Source: Cycas panzhihuaensis
Lineage: Eukaryota > Cycadophyta
NCBI GenBank assembly: GCA_023213395.1
Contig: CM041465.1
Location: forward strand, 225,997,741 to 226,061,740
Length of the DNA: 64,000 nt
Reading direction: 5' to 3'
In this document: piece after piece, positions 11,870 through 21,534 of the stretch
Numbering within the stretch: the first letter of the stretch is position 1
Layout: the number at the start of each line of letters is the position of its first letter
The notes under the pieces: model-generated
Told to the model about the DNA's origin: nothing
Database searches by the model: none
What the model saw: the letters and a program-made list of their open reading frames with translations, nothing else
Position numbers and translations under genes: made by a program

Positions 11870-12290
11870 AAAGATGTTTGGTATGTTGATTCAGGTGCCT
11901 CCTGTCACATGACTAATCGAAAAGATTGGTTTGAGTCACTAAAACCATATAATACTGACAAATCTATTGAACTGGGTGATAAGTACCCATTGGATATAAA
12001 GGCAGTTGGAACCATAACTGTCAATTTGCAGGGGATCATAGAGAAAATAGGGAACGTGTTGCTTGTTCCAGGTTTAAAAATGAATCTTCTATCAGTGTCT
12101 CAACTTAGTAAGAAAAGACTAAGAACTGTATTTGATGAAGAAGGCTATTGTTATGTAATGGACATGAAAACAATGGTAATATAATAGCCAAAGGTATAAG
12201 ATGTGATGATCTATATAGGTTGTTGTTTGATCCTATAAACACTAAATTGGGTATAAAAGCATGCACTACTGTGAATTCTGATAATAAAGC
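11870..12290 (+). pseudogene. pol: Copia-3 protease and GAG-pre-integrase
   Basis: Aspartic protease with an intact active site, V-W-Y-V-D-S-G-A-S-C-H-M-T, read from about 11876; it cleaves the gag-pol polyprotein. The frame 11909-12184 continues through L-G-D-K-Y-P-L and M-N-L-L-S-V-S-Q-L to D-E-E-G-Y-C-Y. The frame is then lost around 12175-12290, in the linker before integrase. Confidence 0.85.
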
Positions 12291-13020
12291 TTGACATTTG
12301 AAGTATGGGCATTTTCCTATAGATAAATGGTTTACCTCATATCCCATCTGATAATTTTGTTTCTAAAGCTTATCAATTCAGAAAACAACATCGACTTCCA
12401 TTTAAGGAAAGTGAATGGCCAGCACAAAATAATTTAGAGTTGATTCACATCGATTTGTGCGGACCTCTTACTCCACTTTCAATCAATGGATGCAGGTATT
12501 TTTTTTACCTTCATTGATGATTTCACTCGAAAGGTATGGGTGTATTTCCTCCATAATAAATCAGAAGTCTTCAAAATATTCAAAGAATTCAAAGTAGAAG
12601 TAGAGTTAGAGTCTAGAGCTCAAATAAAATACATCAGGTCAGATGGTGGTGGAGAATATATCTCGAAAGATTTTTTGAATTATTATAGAATAAATGGAAT
12701 ATGTAGACAATTCACAATGGCCTATACTCCTCAGTCTAATGGGGTTGCTGAAAGGAAGAATAGAACTATCATGGAAATGGCTTGTAGTATGGTTTTTGAG
12801 AAACACGTTTCAAAAACCTACTGGGCAGAGGTAGTTAGTATCACCTGCTATTTGATAAATCAGAGTCCAACAAAAGCATTGGAACAAATCACTCTAGAAG
12901 AAAGCCTGGACAGGTAAGAAACCTGATGTAAGCCTTTTAAAAATATTTGAATGCCAAGCATTTGTCCATGTTCCAGATAAAAGGAGATCAAAACTTGATG
13001 CAAAGAATATAGAATGTATC
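12290..13020 (+). pseudogene. pol: Copia-3 integrase
   Basis: 12486-12917 carries all three catalytic residues: F-I-D-D-F-T-R-K, R-S-D-G-G-G-E-Y and G-V-A-E-R-K-N-R-T. A frameshift near 12910 separates the core from the following H-V-P-D-K-R-R-S-K segment. The upstream HHCC-type region (about 12290-12480) is in broken frames, with one extra T in a T-run near 12500 likely causing the shift. Confidence 0.9.
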
Positions 13021-14957
13021 ATGATAGGATATAGTAAAAACCCAAAGGCTTACAAATGCATAGATGCTAAAACTAATAAGATCTATATAAGTAGAGATAT
13101 TGTATTCAATGAAGATGATGTTTTGGACAACAAACTTCAAATCAAACTAATTGAGGAAGAATCAAAAGCAACATCTCCAGGAATCGTCATGGAAGAAATC
13201 TTAGAACTTACCTCCAAGGAGATTTCTCAAACATTAGAATTTTCACCAACATCACATGAAGATTCAACATCAGTAAAAGTGGAGCAGCCATCAGAAGGAT
13301 CAATCACTGAAGAAGAACCAAGGAAGGAAAAGAAAGTACCAAAATGGTACATCAAAACGATTGAAGAAGGGAAAGGAGATATTTTTACGCATAAAACTAG
13401 GAGTCAAAAACCTCGGGCATTATACAACAGTGTTGAGCCACAATCCTTTGAAGAGGCAAAAGATTGGCCAGAATGGAGAACAACAATGGATTCAGCAATG
13501 CAATCTATTTCCAAGAATCAAACATGGGAATTAGTTGAACTACCTCCCAATGAATCGGTAGTCAACTGCAAATGGGTTTATAAAATCAAGGAAGGAGTTA
13601 ATGGTAAAATTGAAAAATACAAAGCTAGGCTAGTTGCTAAAAATTACACCCAAACAACTGGGGTAGACTTTGAGGAAACTTTTTCTCCTATAGCAAAATT
13701 AAATACAGTGAGGATAGTTATTGCTCTGGCAGCTCAACAAACTTGGAAAGTTTTTCATTTGGATGTTAAAAGTGCATTCTTAAATGGGGAATTGGACGAG
13801 GAAGTCTACATGATGCAGCCAGAAGGATACATCAAGGAAGGATAGGAACACTTGGTTTGTAAATTGAAAAAGGCCTTGTATGGACTGGAACAAGCCCCTC
13901 GAGCTTTGTATGCCAAATTAGACAAACATTAGTGTCAGAATGGTTCTTGATGCTGTGACTCTGACTCAAGCCTATATGTAAAGAAAAGGAATGGATTGAT
14001 CACTATAGTTGTAGTTTATGTAGATGACATGATTCTTACTGGGAGTGATGATGAATCAATCGATAACATAAGGATACAACTAGAAAAGGAATTTGAAATG
14101 ATAGATTTAGGTCTTCTAAGTTACTATCTCAAATTGGAAACGGGCCAACTAGAGGACTTTGTCACCTTATTTCAACGCAAATATATCAAGGACTTGCTGA
14201 TTAAATTTCAAGTGGAAAATTGTAATCCATATGCAACACCTATGGAGATAAAACTGCAATTTGGTTGTAGATGAGGAAGAAGCCTTGGCCAATGCAACTC
14301 TATATAGGCAACTAATTGGCAGCTTAATCTCTCTCATAACAACTAGACCAGACATAACATATTCAGTAGGTCTGCTTCCAAGATACATGTAGAAACCAAA
14401 AATAAAACATTGGAAAGTTGCTAGAAGAATACTAAGGTACCTAAAGGGAACAACTGATCTTAAATTAGTATATCCTAGAGAAAAATCAACAGGGTTATCA
14501 GGGCTTTGTGACTCAGACTAGGCAGGAGATAGAGCAGAGAAAGTCCACAACTGGTTATTGCTTCTTTCTTGGATCAACATCAATTTTTTGGAGCAGTAAA
14601 AGACAAGTCATTGTTGCATTGTCATCAACGGAAACTGAATACAAATCTGCGGTCAGTGCTACAAGCGAAGCAATATGGTTGAGACAACTTTTAGTAGATC
14701 TAGATCAACATCAATGTGCAACAACAACTCTGAATTGTGACAATCAAAGTACAATCAAATTAACCAAAAACCCAGTTTTTCATGCAAAGACAAAGCATAT
14801 AGAAGTATATCACCATTTTATCAAAGAGAAGGTTCATAACAAAGAGATTGATTTGGCTTACTGTCCCATAGCAAATCAGGTTGCAGATATATTGACAAAG
14901 CCTCTTGGGAGAGATAGATTTCTAATTTTTAGAGATAGAATAGGTTTAAAGGGATAA
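13021..14957 (+). pseudogene. pol: Copia-3 reverse transcriptase and RNase H
   Basis: 13021-13845 is 274 codons. It starts in the integrase tail (M-I-G-Y-S-K-N-P-K-A-Y), crosses an acidic linker, and enters RT (W-E-L-V-E-L-P-P, D-V-K-S-A-F-L-N-G). It ends at a TAG in place of Gln. Polymerase motif V-V-Y-V-D-D-M-I-L-T-G lies in 13996-14274. 14508-14957 is RNase H (S-T-E-T-E-Y-K, L-N-C-D-N-Q-S, A-D-I-L-T-K-P-L). Further TAG stops lie near 13931, 14389 and 14519. Confidence 0.93.
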
Positions 14958-14972
14958 AACATTAAGAGAGGG
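14958..14972 (+). promoter_or_regulatory. Copia-3 polypurine tract
   Basis: AACATTAAGAGAGGG directly before the 3' LTR, identical to the Copia-1 tract. Confidence 0.9.
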
Positions 14973-15198
14973 TGTTAGAGTATACTGTTTTATCCTTAGT
15001 TATTGAATGGGTAACATTATACACTCTCATTTGTAACTCCTCTCTCATTTGTTGACATGTGTCATGCTCTAAGGTGTTAGTTACAATTTAGTTTATAACG
15101 GTCATATTGAACTATGTATTATTTAAGGAGACATTGTCTCACCATAATGAAAGTCACTTTTCTCACTCTCAGTTTTTGTTCAATATGGAAAGTTAACA
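14973..15198 (+). repeat. Copia-3 3' LTR
   Basis: 226 bp, TGTTAGAGTA...GTTAACA. About 10 substitutions against 10202-10427, most of them transitions. Confidence 0.96.
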
Positions 15199-15203
15199 TT
15201 AGA
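15199..15203. repeat. Copia-3 right TSD (TTAGA)
   Basis: Matches 10197-10201 exactly. Confidence 0.9.
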
Positions 15204-15573
15204 GCCTGAATTAGGGTTTCAATTGATGAGAAACATTGAAAATCATTATAAGAATAATGTTGTTGAACAAATTTAATCATGTAACTGCTAATGGTTGTAA
15301 TAACTTTGGATTTATTTCACTAATTTCCATGTATCCAAAATTTCCAAAATCTCTGCACTTATTTGTCGCTAAAATCTTTCATAGCATTAACCCTAAGTTG
15401 AAAAGTAAATTGTAGATGCTAAAAGTCATAAAGACTTAAATGCTATGAGTTTGTCTTCAAAGAGTGTGCCTCATTTTCTTTAGAGAAATTGCCTAAGCAT
15501 ACTCACTAGACAACTTTCTTCCCTTGCATGTTTATTCCTTCATTTGGCAACAATCCTCCTCCTTTGTTGCATC
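15204..15573 (-). other. Copia-2 5' leader, part 2
   Basis: Continuation of the Copia-2 leader on the far side of Copia-3. No coding seen. It ends at the primer binding site. Confidence 0.65.
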
Positions 15574-15585
15574 GCTCTGATACCA
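15574..15585 (-). promoter_or_regulatory. Copia-2 primer binding site
   Basis: Reverse complement is TGGTATCAGAGC, adjacent to the 5' LTR. It fixes the element's orientation as minus. Confidence 0.93.
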
Positions 15586-15827
15586 TGTTAGATTAGAGAA
15601 GAAAACACTACCACAATATGTATGCTAGTTTTTTGGGTAGAATTATTCTACCCTCTAAATAATTTTCATTGCGTATCAATGTCACCTTTAATGTTTACAC
15701 AATATATACATGAGAGGTGTAACGAACCAATGCGTAGTTGGTTGTACACCTTTCTCTCGCGTGAGTCATGACCCCCCAACCAACTCACCAATGAGAGGTT
15801 TAACAATAGTATAATATTATTATAACA
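15586..15827 (-). repeat. Copia-2 5' LTR
   Basis: Pairs with 4753-4995 (shared TTTTTTGGGTAGAATTATT, ATATATACATGAGA and GTAGTTGGTTGTACACCT segments). The outer end, near TATAACA at 15827, is set by alignment and by the AATAG that follows. Confidence 0.88.
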
Positions 15828-16809
15828 AATAGTTGGGATTTTATTTTTTAATGCAATGTATTTATATTTTTTGGACAATTATGAATAAGCACATTTAGGG
15901 GGAAAAAAAATTCCTTGCCATTTTTTGTGGGAATTTTTTTGAATTGTTTTAATGATCCTCCATCCCCCCTCCTCTCATATTGCATTTTTATTTTTCTTTT
16001 TTCAAATATACCTACAATGAATAGGAGGAATGTATGTTTGATGCCTATCATTAATCAACCCCACTACTTCTTTTAATATGGAAACCTAGCAACTGTCACT
16101 TAATGTGTGACAAACAATTGGTGAATACCCATATCGACTGTATGCTTGTTACCGGCATTGCCCATTTTGTGAATGAAGGAAGGAAGTGACATAAAAGGCT
16201 TAGTTGAAGGGCCTTCAAAGCCTTTGCTAGAGGGCTATCTTGATGAAGGTGGTATTGGCTTTAATGATTACATATGAGTCCATTGCTTCATCAATGATAT
16301 TTTCTTATTGTTGCATATTTTGTCAACAATTTTTCCATAAGCCTTTGGCCACAATATTTGTTGTCTCAAATAGGTAGTGGACCCTTTTTTAGCAAGATCG
16401 CAAAAGAAGCATGCCCAAGCTCTAATTTCCCTTGATCCCCATTTACCATTGTAAGAAAGGCACTTTCCTCACAACCTCTTCTCAAAGTCTTTCATTGTCT
16501 CAATAATCTATCAAGATTCTTGAACCTTGGGACTAGCACTTGGAGTCGATGAATATATTCCTCCTCCATGAAATTTTGAAGCTCAAGAAAGGGAAAGGCT
16601 TGAAAGACAACTACCAAAATATTGTAAAGACTTATAAGAACATGTAGTCTGCTACCCCCATGCTTTGTAAAGTGCGCCTACTTAGAAGCATGGGAAGAAT
16701 TTCAAATAGTTACTAAAACAACATCCATGAGCTTCTTAACAAGCCTTTCAAGAGAATGGCCTTTAATGACAATTAAAAAGAAAAGCAAACCTCAATTGTC
16801 TCCAACTTA
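15828..16809. other. Unassigned stretch with one decayed open segment
   Basis: Host DNA of Copia-2, continuing from 3046-4752. On the minus strand about 16271-16450 is open for roughly 60 codons and reads K-W-G-S-R-E-I-R-A-W-A-C-F-F and W-P-K-A-Y-G-K-I-V; I do not recognise the family. The rest is AT-rich with no domain. Confidence 0.5.
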
Positions 16810-16889
16810 AGTACCAGACTGGAATCATGTTCAACACCGAGACAACCTCAATTGTCTCCAATTTCAAGTAACACGATATGGTACAACAA

Positions 16890-17960
16890 GTTGATTCCTC
16901 TGGTAAGATGGTTGTACCCTAACTGTGGTAGGGTTTCAATTGACTATCGTTGACCAAGGTTGATAATTGCAGCCCATTAATCTCCTTCAGGCTTATTGAA
17001 CCTTTGTCAAAAATTTTGTCAATGATATATGGTCCGAGCCAATACATTGTTAACTTCCTCGAATGTGTATGAAATTTGTTGTCGTACAATAATACGTGGT
17101 CGCTTTCTTGAAATTGGGGTGTCTTTAGGTGGTAGTCGTGCCATGCTTTCTATTGCATCTTCTCAATATTTTGTAAATACCTTGCTCTATGCCTTGTTTC
17201 TTCCAGTTACAACAATTATTGTAATTTCTCTCCTAGGAAATTGAAATCATTGAGTCAACAAGCCATGACAACTCTTAGACTTGGGATCTGAAAGTTTATC
17301 GGAATGATAGCCTCCATCTTGTACACCAATTGGAATGGCATCTGCCTGGTTGCCCTTGCGCATGTTGTGTGAAAAGTCCATAATATTAACGGTAGCTTTT
17401 TTGCCCAATTTGATCTACCCACATCACAAACTTTTTGTAGACAATTTTCAATAAATTTATTTGAACTCTCTGCTTGCCCATTTGATTTGGGGTAAGATGG
17501 CATCAATTTTTGATGGTTGATCAAAAGCTTAGATGTCAAATCCTCCTTTACTTGGTCTTAAAAATGTGAACCTTGGTACCTTGCAATCTCCAATGGACAC
17601 CCGTAACATGTAATAATCACCTCGTATAGGGATCTGACTGTGTTGTCGGAATCTACTTTCCTCAACAGCCTTACTTCTACCCACTTGGTCATATAATTTG
17701 TAGCTACCAAAATATATTAGGCTTGGGATTGTCTAGCTGTTAGTTTGGTAGGGCCAACAAAGTCAAGACTCCATTTCTCGAATGGTGCCAATGGTAAGAT
17801 TGGGTTAAGAGGTTGAAAGTCTTGACGACTTGGCTTCTCGACTCGCTGACAATAGTTACAGTTTTTAATCCATTTTCTTATATCCTCAAGCATGGTAGGT
17901 CACCAGAATCTAACTGATAGCACTTTCCTCCATGCTGCCAACTTACCCATGTGCCCTCCA
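16890..17960 (-). pseudogene. pol: Gypsy-A integrase (decayed)
   Basis: The best open part, 17255-17539, has S-Y-P-K-S-N-G-Q-A-E-S-S-N-K, which includes the catalytic Glu, then L-P-L-I-L-W-T-F-H-T-T and F-Q-L-V-Y-K. The rest matches Gypsy-C integrase in interrupted frames: the zinc-binding C-x2-C region lies near 17840-17870 and the first catalytic Asp region near 17750. No chromodomain after the core. Confidence 0.82.
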
Positions 17961-18254
17961 ACCACACCTTCATGTGCCTGGATTATTATCTAATTTAGTA
18001 TCATGTGGCTTGACACAATGTCAGAGCACCTCATCTAGTCCTAGGCAATATAATTCACCTTGGATTAGTTGGTATGGTTCTGTCTTTGGAACTAAATGTC
18101 TTCTTTTTGTTTTGCCTAGGGTTGGCGGTAGTTCACCTACAAGATACTATAGAAGTCCTTCATACCATTTTGTTGGAATTGATTTGATTCTAAAGAGTGT
18201 TACATCTAGAAAATCATCTAGTACTTCTGTGACTTCTTTCCCATTATCTGTCCT

Positions 18255-19560
18255 AGATAACTGATAAGGTATCATATGTGCTTCCCCAGGTTTGACCATA
18301 ATTCAAAAGTGAATTCTTGAAGCAACATTAGCCATCTACTAATTCTCCCTCTTAATATAGGCTTCTTCACGAGGTACATCAATGTTTGATGATCCACATA
18401 AAAGATAAATGGATTTGACAGTAGGTAGTGTCGAAATTTCTATAGAGCATATACCATTCCAAGTCCTTCCCTTTTGATTATTATATAGCTTTGCTTTGCC
18501 TTAGTCAATTTCCAACTGGCAAAGTAGATAGGATGGTTGATATTGGTTTCTCGTGGTTGGGTGAGTACATGTCCAATGGCATATTGCAATGCATCAACAT
18601 GCACATGGAAAATTTTGTCCCAATTAGGAATCGAAGAATAGGTGCCATTGCTATTGCTCTCTTCAAAGACTCAAAAGCTTCTTATTGTTCTCCTCCCCAT
18701 TCTCATTCAATGTCCTTTTTCAGTAATTCCTCCAGGGGTCCAGATATACATGCATATCCTTTGATAAACTTTCTATAATAGCTAGTTAGTCCCAAAAATT
18801 CTTTCACTCGCTTTCATGACAATGGAATTAGAAAATGTAGAATTGTAGATACTTTTGTTGGGTCTGTCAATAATCCTTATTTGTTGACAATGTGGCCCAA
18901 CAAGTTTCTGAATGGGACTAAGAAAGTACATTTCTAAGGGTTTAAGCAGAGATTGCTTTCTTTGGAAGTTTGCAAGATTTCTCTCAAATTATCCATATGA
19001 TGTTTCATTAGGTCGTATAAAGTCCAATCATCCAAAAATACGACCACTCTCTCCTAGCATCTTTTTGAAAATATTAATCACAATGCGCCAGAATATGGTG
19101 GGCACATTGGTTAGCCCAAAGGGCATTACCTTATAAGCGTATGTTCCCCATTTTATTACACAGGTAGTCTTGGTCTGGTCCTCAAGAGTAATCTAAACTT
19201 GATTGTACCCACTAAATCCATTCGTGAAGGAATAAACCTCTTTGCCTCCTACCATTTCTAATACATCTTCTGTAAAAGGAATTGAGAATGGATCCTTTTT
19301 GGTTACCTTGTTTAGTTGTCTACAATCTACAGAGAGTCTTATTTTTCCATCCTTTTTGGGCACAACTACTGTTGGGCTTACCCAATCACTGTAGTCAATC
19401 GCGTGGATGTAGTTTGCTTTAGCATATTATCCAATTCGACTTTCACTTTCTCCTTATACTTTGGATTCATAAGTAAGGCTTTTGCTTCACCATCTAGCTC
19501 CTTCAATTAAATCGATGCGGTGCATCCCATTCTCTGGAGGGATGCCTTTTAGGTATTTAT
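18255..19560 (-). pseudogene. pol: Gypsy-A reverse transcriptase and RNase H (decayed)
   Basis: The polymerase motif V-V-F-L-D-D-W-T-L-Y is readable on the minus strand near 19018-19048. Upstream RT motifs (V-D-Y/R-Q-L-N-K-V-T-K type) lie near 19300-19340, and the K-P-Y-R-M-N-P-like start near 19440-19540. RNase H lies left of RT, at about 18255-18740. Many stops; assigned by co-linearity with Gypsy-C and -D. Confidence 0.82.
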
Positions 19561-19929
19561 AAGACCAAGCAAATATGCCCCTATATTCTTCAAACAGTGC
19601 TTGTGCCTTGGCCATTGTTTTGTCATCTCAGTAATTTTCAATGGTGATATTACAAGGATTTTCTTTATCTCACAAGTTATTCTCAGTTGTCTTTATTTTT
19701 TCCAATTCCACCTTATTACCATATATAATTTTATGAACTAGGGTATTTTCAATATCATGATTGTCATATTGTAATTTAGTATACTCTAGAGGGAAATTAT
19801 GGGTTTCCTCCTCTTCCTTCTTGCTAATGACATGAATTTTGGTTGTTCCACTTCCATGCTTAATCCCCTAATTTGTTTTAATACCCTATCAATGGTTTTG
19901 TTGGGGGATGAATGTAAGAATGTTTTAAT

Positions 19930-20330
19930 AAAAGAAAATTTCAGGTTATGCCCAGAGGCTTTTTGATTTTTCTCCTTGCTAAGTAACCATTGCTTTCATA
20001 ATCTCCCTAGGGTATGATAGAATAGATGGTTCCAATTATGCTTAGGGTAACTCTGAGATACCCAAAAGATTTTACACTTTTGAATGTGTTCTCTAAGGCA
20101 ATATCCTACCAAGAATGAGGGAATGCTTAGTTTCTCTGGGGGGTCAAACTGTAATTGGAAGAATGTTTGGATATCCGTCGAATTATGAAAAGAGGCTTGG
20201 TGGGCTAAATACCAGTCCTAGGTAGGCCCTCGTAAGGTTAATACAAAATCTAAGTTCCAACGTGATTTGTCCACTATTCTTCTCTCAATCCAATACTCCA
20301 TTCATTGAATCAAATGGGTTGTACCATACA
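19930..20330 (-). pseudogene. Gypsy-A gag-like modules between protease and RT (decayed)
   Basis: Two gag-type segments on the minus strand. Near 20160-20300: E-Y-W-I-E-R, then D-F-V-L-T-L-R-G and W-Y-L-A-H-Q-A-S. Near 19940-20020: F-Y-H-T-L-G-R-L, a stop, W-L-L-S-K-E-K and F-S-F-I-K-T-F. The same pair occupies the same place in Gypsy-B, -C and -D. Confidence 0.7.
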
Positions 20331-20559
20331 ATTGTTTCTTGAAAAATGGAGTCATGTGGTCTCCAATGAAGGGACCAAATTTCCTATCTTCTGGGGTGGT
20401 TATCCTATCTCCCATACATGATGTCTTGGAATATTCTCAATAGATCCATCCTCCCTTATCATAGGCCCATTGCTTCTGGGGATACTATTTTCTAATGGAG
20501 AAGGTTGGTCACTAGGTGGGTGTACCTATAGAGAGGATGAAGAAGAGTTGCTACTCTCT

Positions 20560-20956
20560 CCCTCGGGGTAGGTTAGGGTTTGGGAAAGAATTTCTACCTC
20601 AAAATTGACATCTAAGTTAGAAGGAAGGTTGGGGTTAGGATTAGGGTCGGGCAAGGGATTAGGGTTTGGGTCTGGACTGGGGTTGGGGCTAGGGTTGGAA
20701 TCTGGGGATAGGAATTTTGGTTGTTACCACTTTGTGATTAGCTAAGAAACCACATCCATGCATACATTTTCTATTACTACATAGAATGCCAATATACTCA
20801 GAATTATCAATTTTATTACTCATGTCATTAGAAGTACATAGAGAAAGTAAGTTACATCAGAAGGATGGAGGGTTAACCTCATAAGACTCTTGCATCCAAT
20901 AGTCTACAAATCATTTTGTTCCTTCTTCATCTGACGAACTATCAACGTGCAATCCT
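20560..20956 (-). pseudogene. Gypsy-A linker with Pro/Asn repeats
   Basis: The minus strand encodes a Pro-Asn/Asp-rich low-complexity stretch (about 20610-20710), then S-S-S-D-E-E-G and F-V-D-Y-W-M-Q-E-S-Y-E-V, which matches the linker after protease in Gypsy-C and -D (N-S-S-D-D-E, F-V-D-Y-W-L-Q-D-A-Y-E-V). On the plus strand the repeats read as degenerate TTAGGG/TTTGGG. Broken at 20956 by Gypsy-B. Confidence 0.72.
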
Positions 20957-21504
20957 TGTGTGCTTGCTAGCCTACATCTACTGTGTAACAATCTTGTAAT
21001 CAAAATAGAACAACACAAGATCAACCAAAGTGAATGCAAACCATGATCATGTATTAACGATGGGTCGTGTCTAGTCCTCTCACAACCAAATGCAAACCCA
21101 AAACAATACACAAGCTTATAACTGATGCAATACAACAAGACTTTATTTATAATACGTATAGGCGCATAGTGCTTGGTACTTAGATTCCAACCCAGACTCA
21201 TGCACACGCCTATGCATATCTTTTATGACTACCCATTACATATTTATATTCCCATAAGTCATTTTATAACTACCGAGTGCTGGAATAGTTATGGTTTTGC
21301 GGTTAGTTGCAATTGCTTCCAACCGTTTGCTGCTTTTGTTGTGGTCGCTTGAACCATTATTGCTAAGGTTGACATAACTGCAGTTTGAATCCCATCATTT
21401 TGCTCGACATTACAATCAATTGATCGCAACTAACTTCCCCCTTTAATTATGCCTTCTCGTAGCCTTCGATTCAGGTTGCAATTGACATGATTTCTTAGCA
21501 AACA
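20957..21504 (-). repeat. Gypsy-B 3' LTR
   Basis: Starts TGTGTGCTTGCTAG and ends TTAGCAAACA. It aligns with 62259-62809 over its length. A minus-strand AATAAA lies near 21140. The internal side carries the purine tract GACAGGGGAGA (minus strand, about 21505-21515). Confidence 0.93.
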
Positions 21505-21534
21505 TCTCCCCTGTCACTATTCTCACAAGTGCCC

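Larger units (their letters stand above)
10202..15198 (+). mobile_element. Copia-3: complete copia element nested in Copia-2
   Basis: 4,997 bp with two 226-bp LTRs, TGGTATCAGAGC primer site, gag, protease, integrase, RT, RNase H and polypurine tract, flanked by a perfect 5-bp TSD. It lies in opposite orientation to its host Copia-2. The LTRs differ at about 10 positions by my count. Stops (mostly TAG) and frameshifts break the polyprotein. It is related to Copia-1 and Copia-5. Confidence 0.96.
4753..15827 (-). mobile_element. Copia-2: full-length but decayed copia element, split by Copia-3
   Basis: Two LTRs of about 242 bp (4753-4995 and 15586-15827) flank minus-strand gag-protease-integrase-RT-RNase H. 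The primer binding site next to the right LTR is TGGTATCAGAGC. Removing Copia-3 (10202-15198) leaves about 6.1 kb. It belongs to a different copia family from Copia-1/3/5: gag has a single knuckle and the leader before gag is unusually long (about 1.5 kb). Confidence 0.93.
16810..20956 (-). mobile_element. Gypsy-A: old Ty3/gypsy element, 3' half
   Basis: The minus strand carries integrase, RNase H, RT, two gag-like modules and a low-complexity spacer, in the order and with the wording of Gypsy-C and -D but more diverged and full of stops. Similarity starts near 16810, about where the region 3' of integrase starts in Gypsy-C. It is cut at 20956 by the LTR of Gypsy-B and appears to resume at 62810. 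No LTR of its own is seen, so its true left end is unknown. Confidence 0.88.

Noticed and set aside
20600-20715. Interstitial telomere
   Set aside because: The repeats are degenerate and coincide with a Pro-Asn coding repeat at the expected place in the gypsy polyprotein linker.
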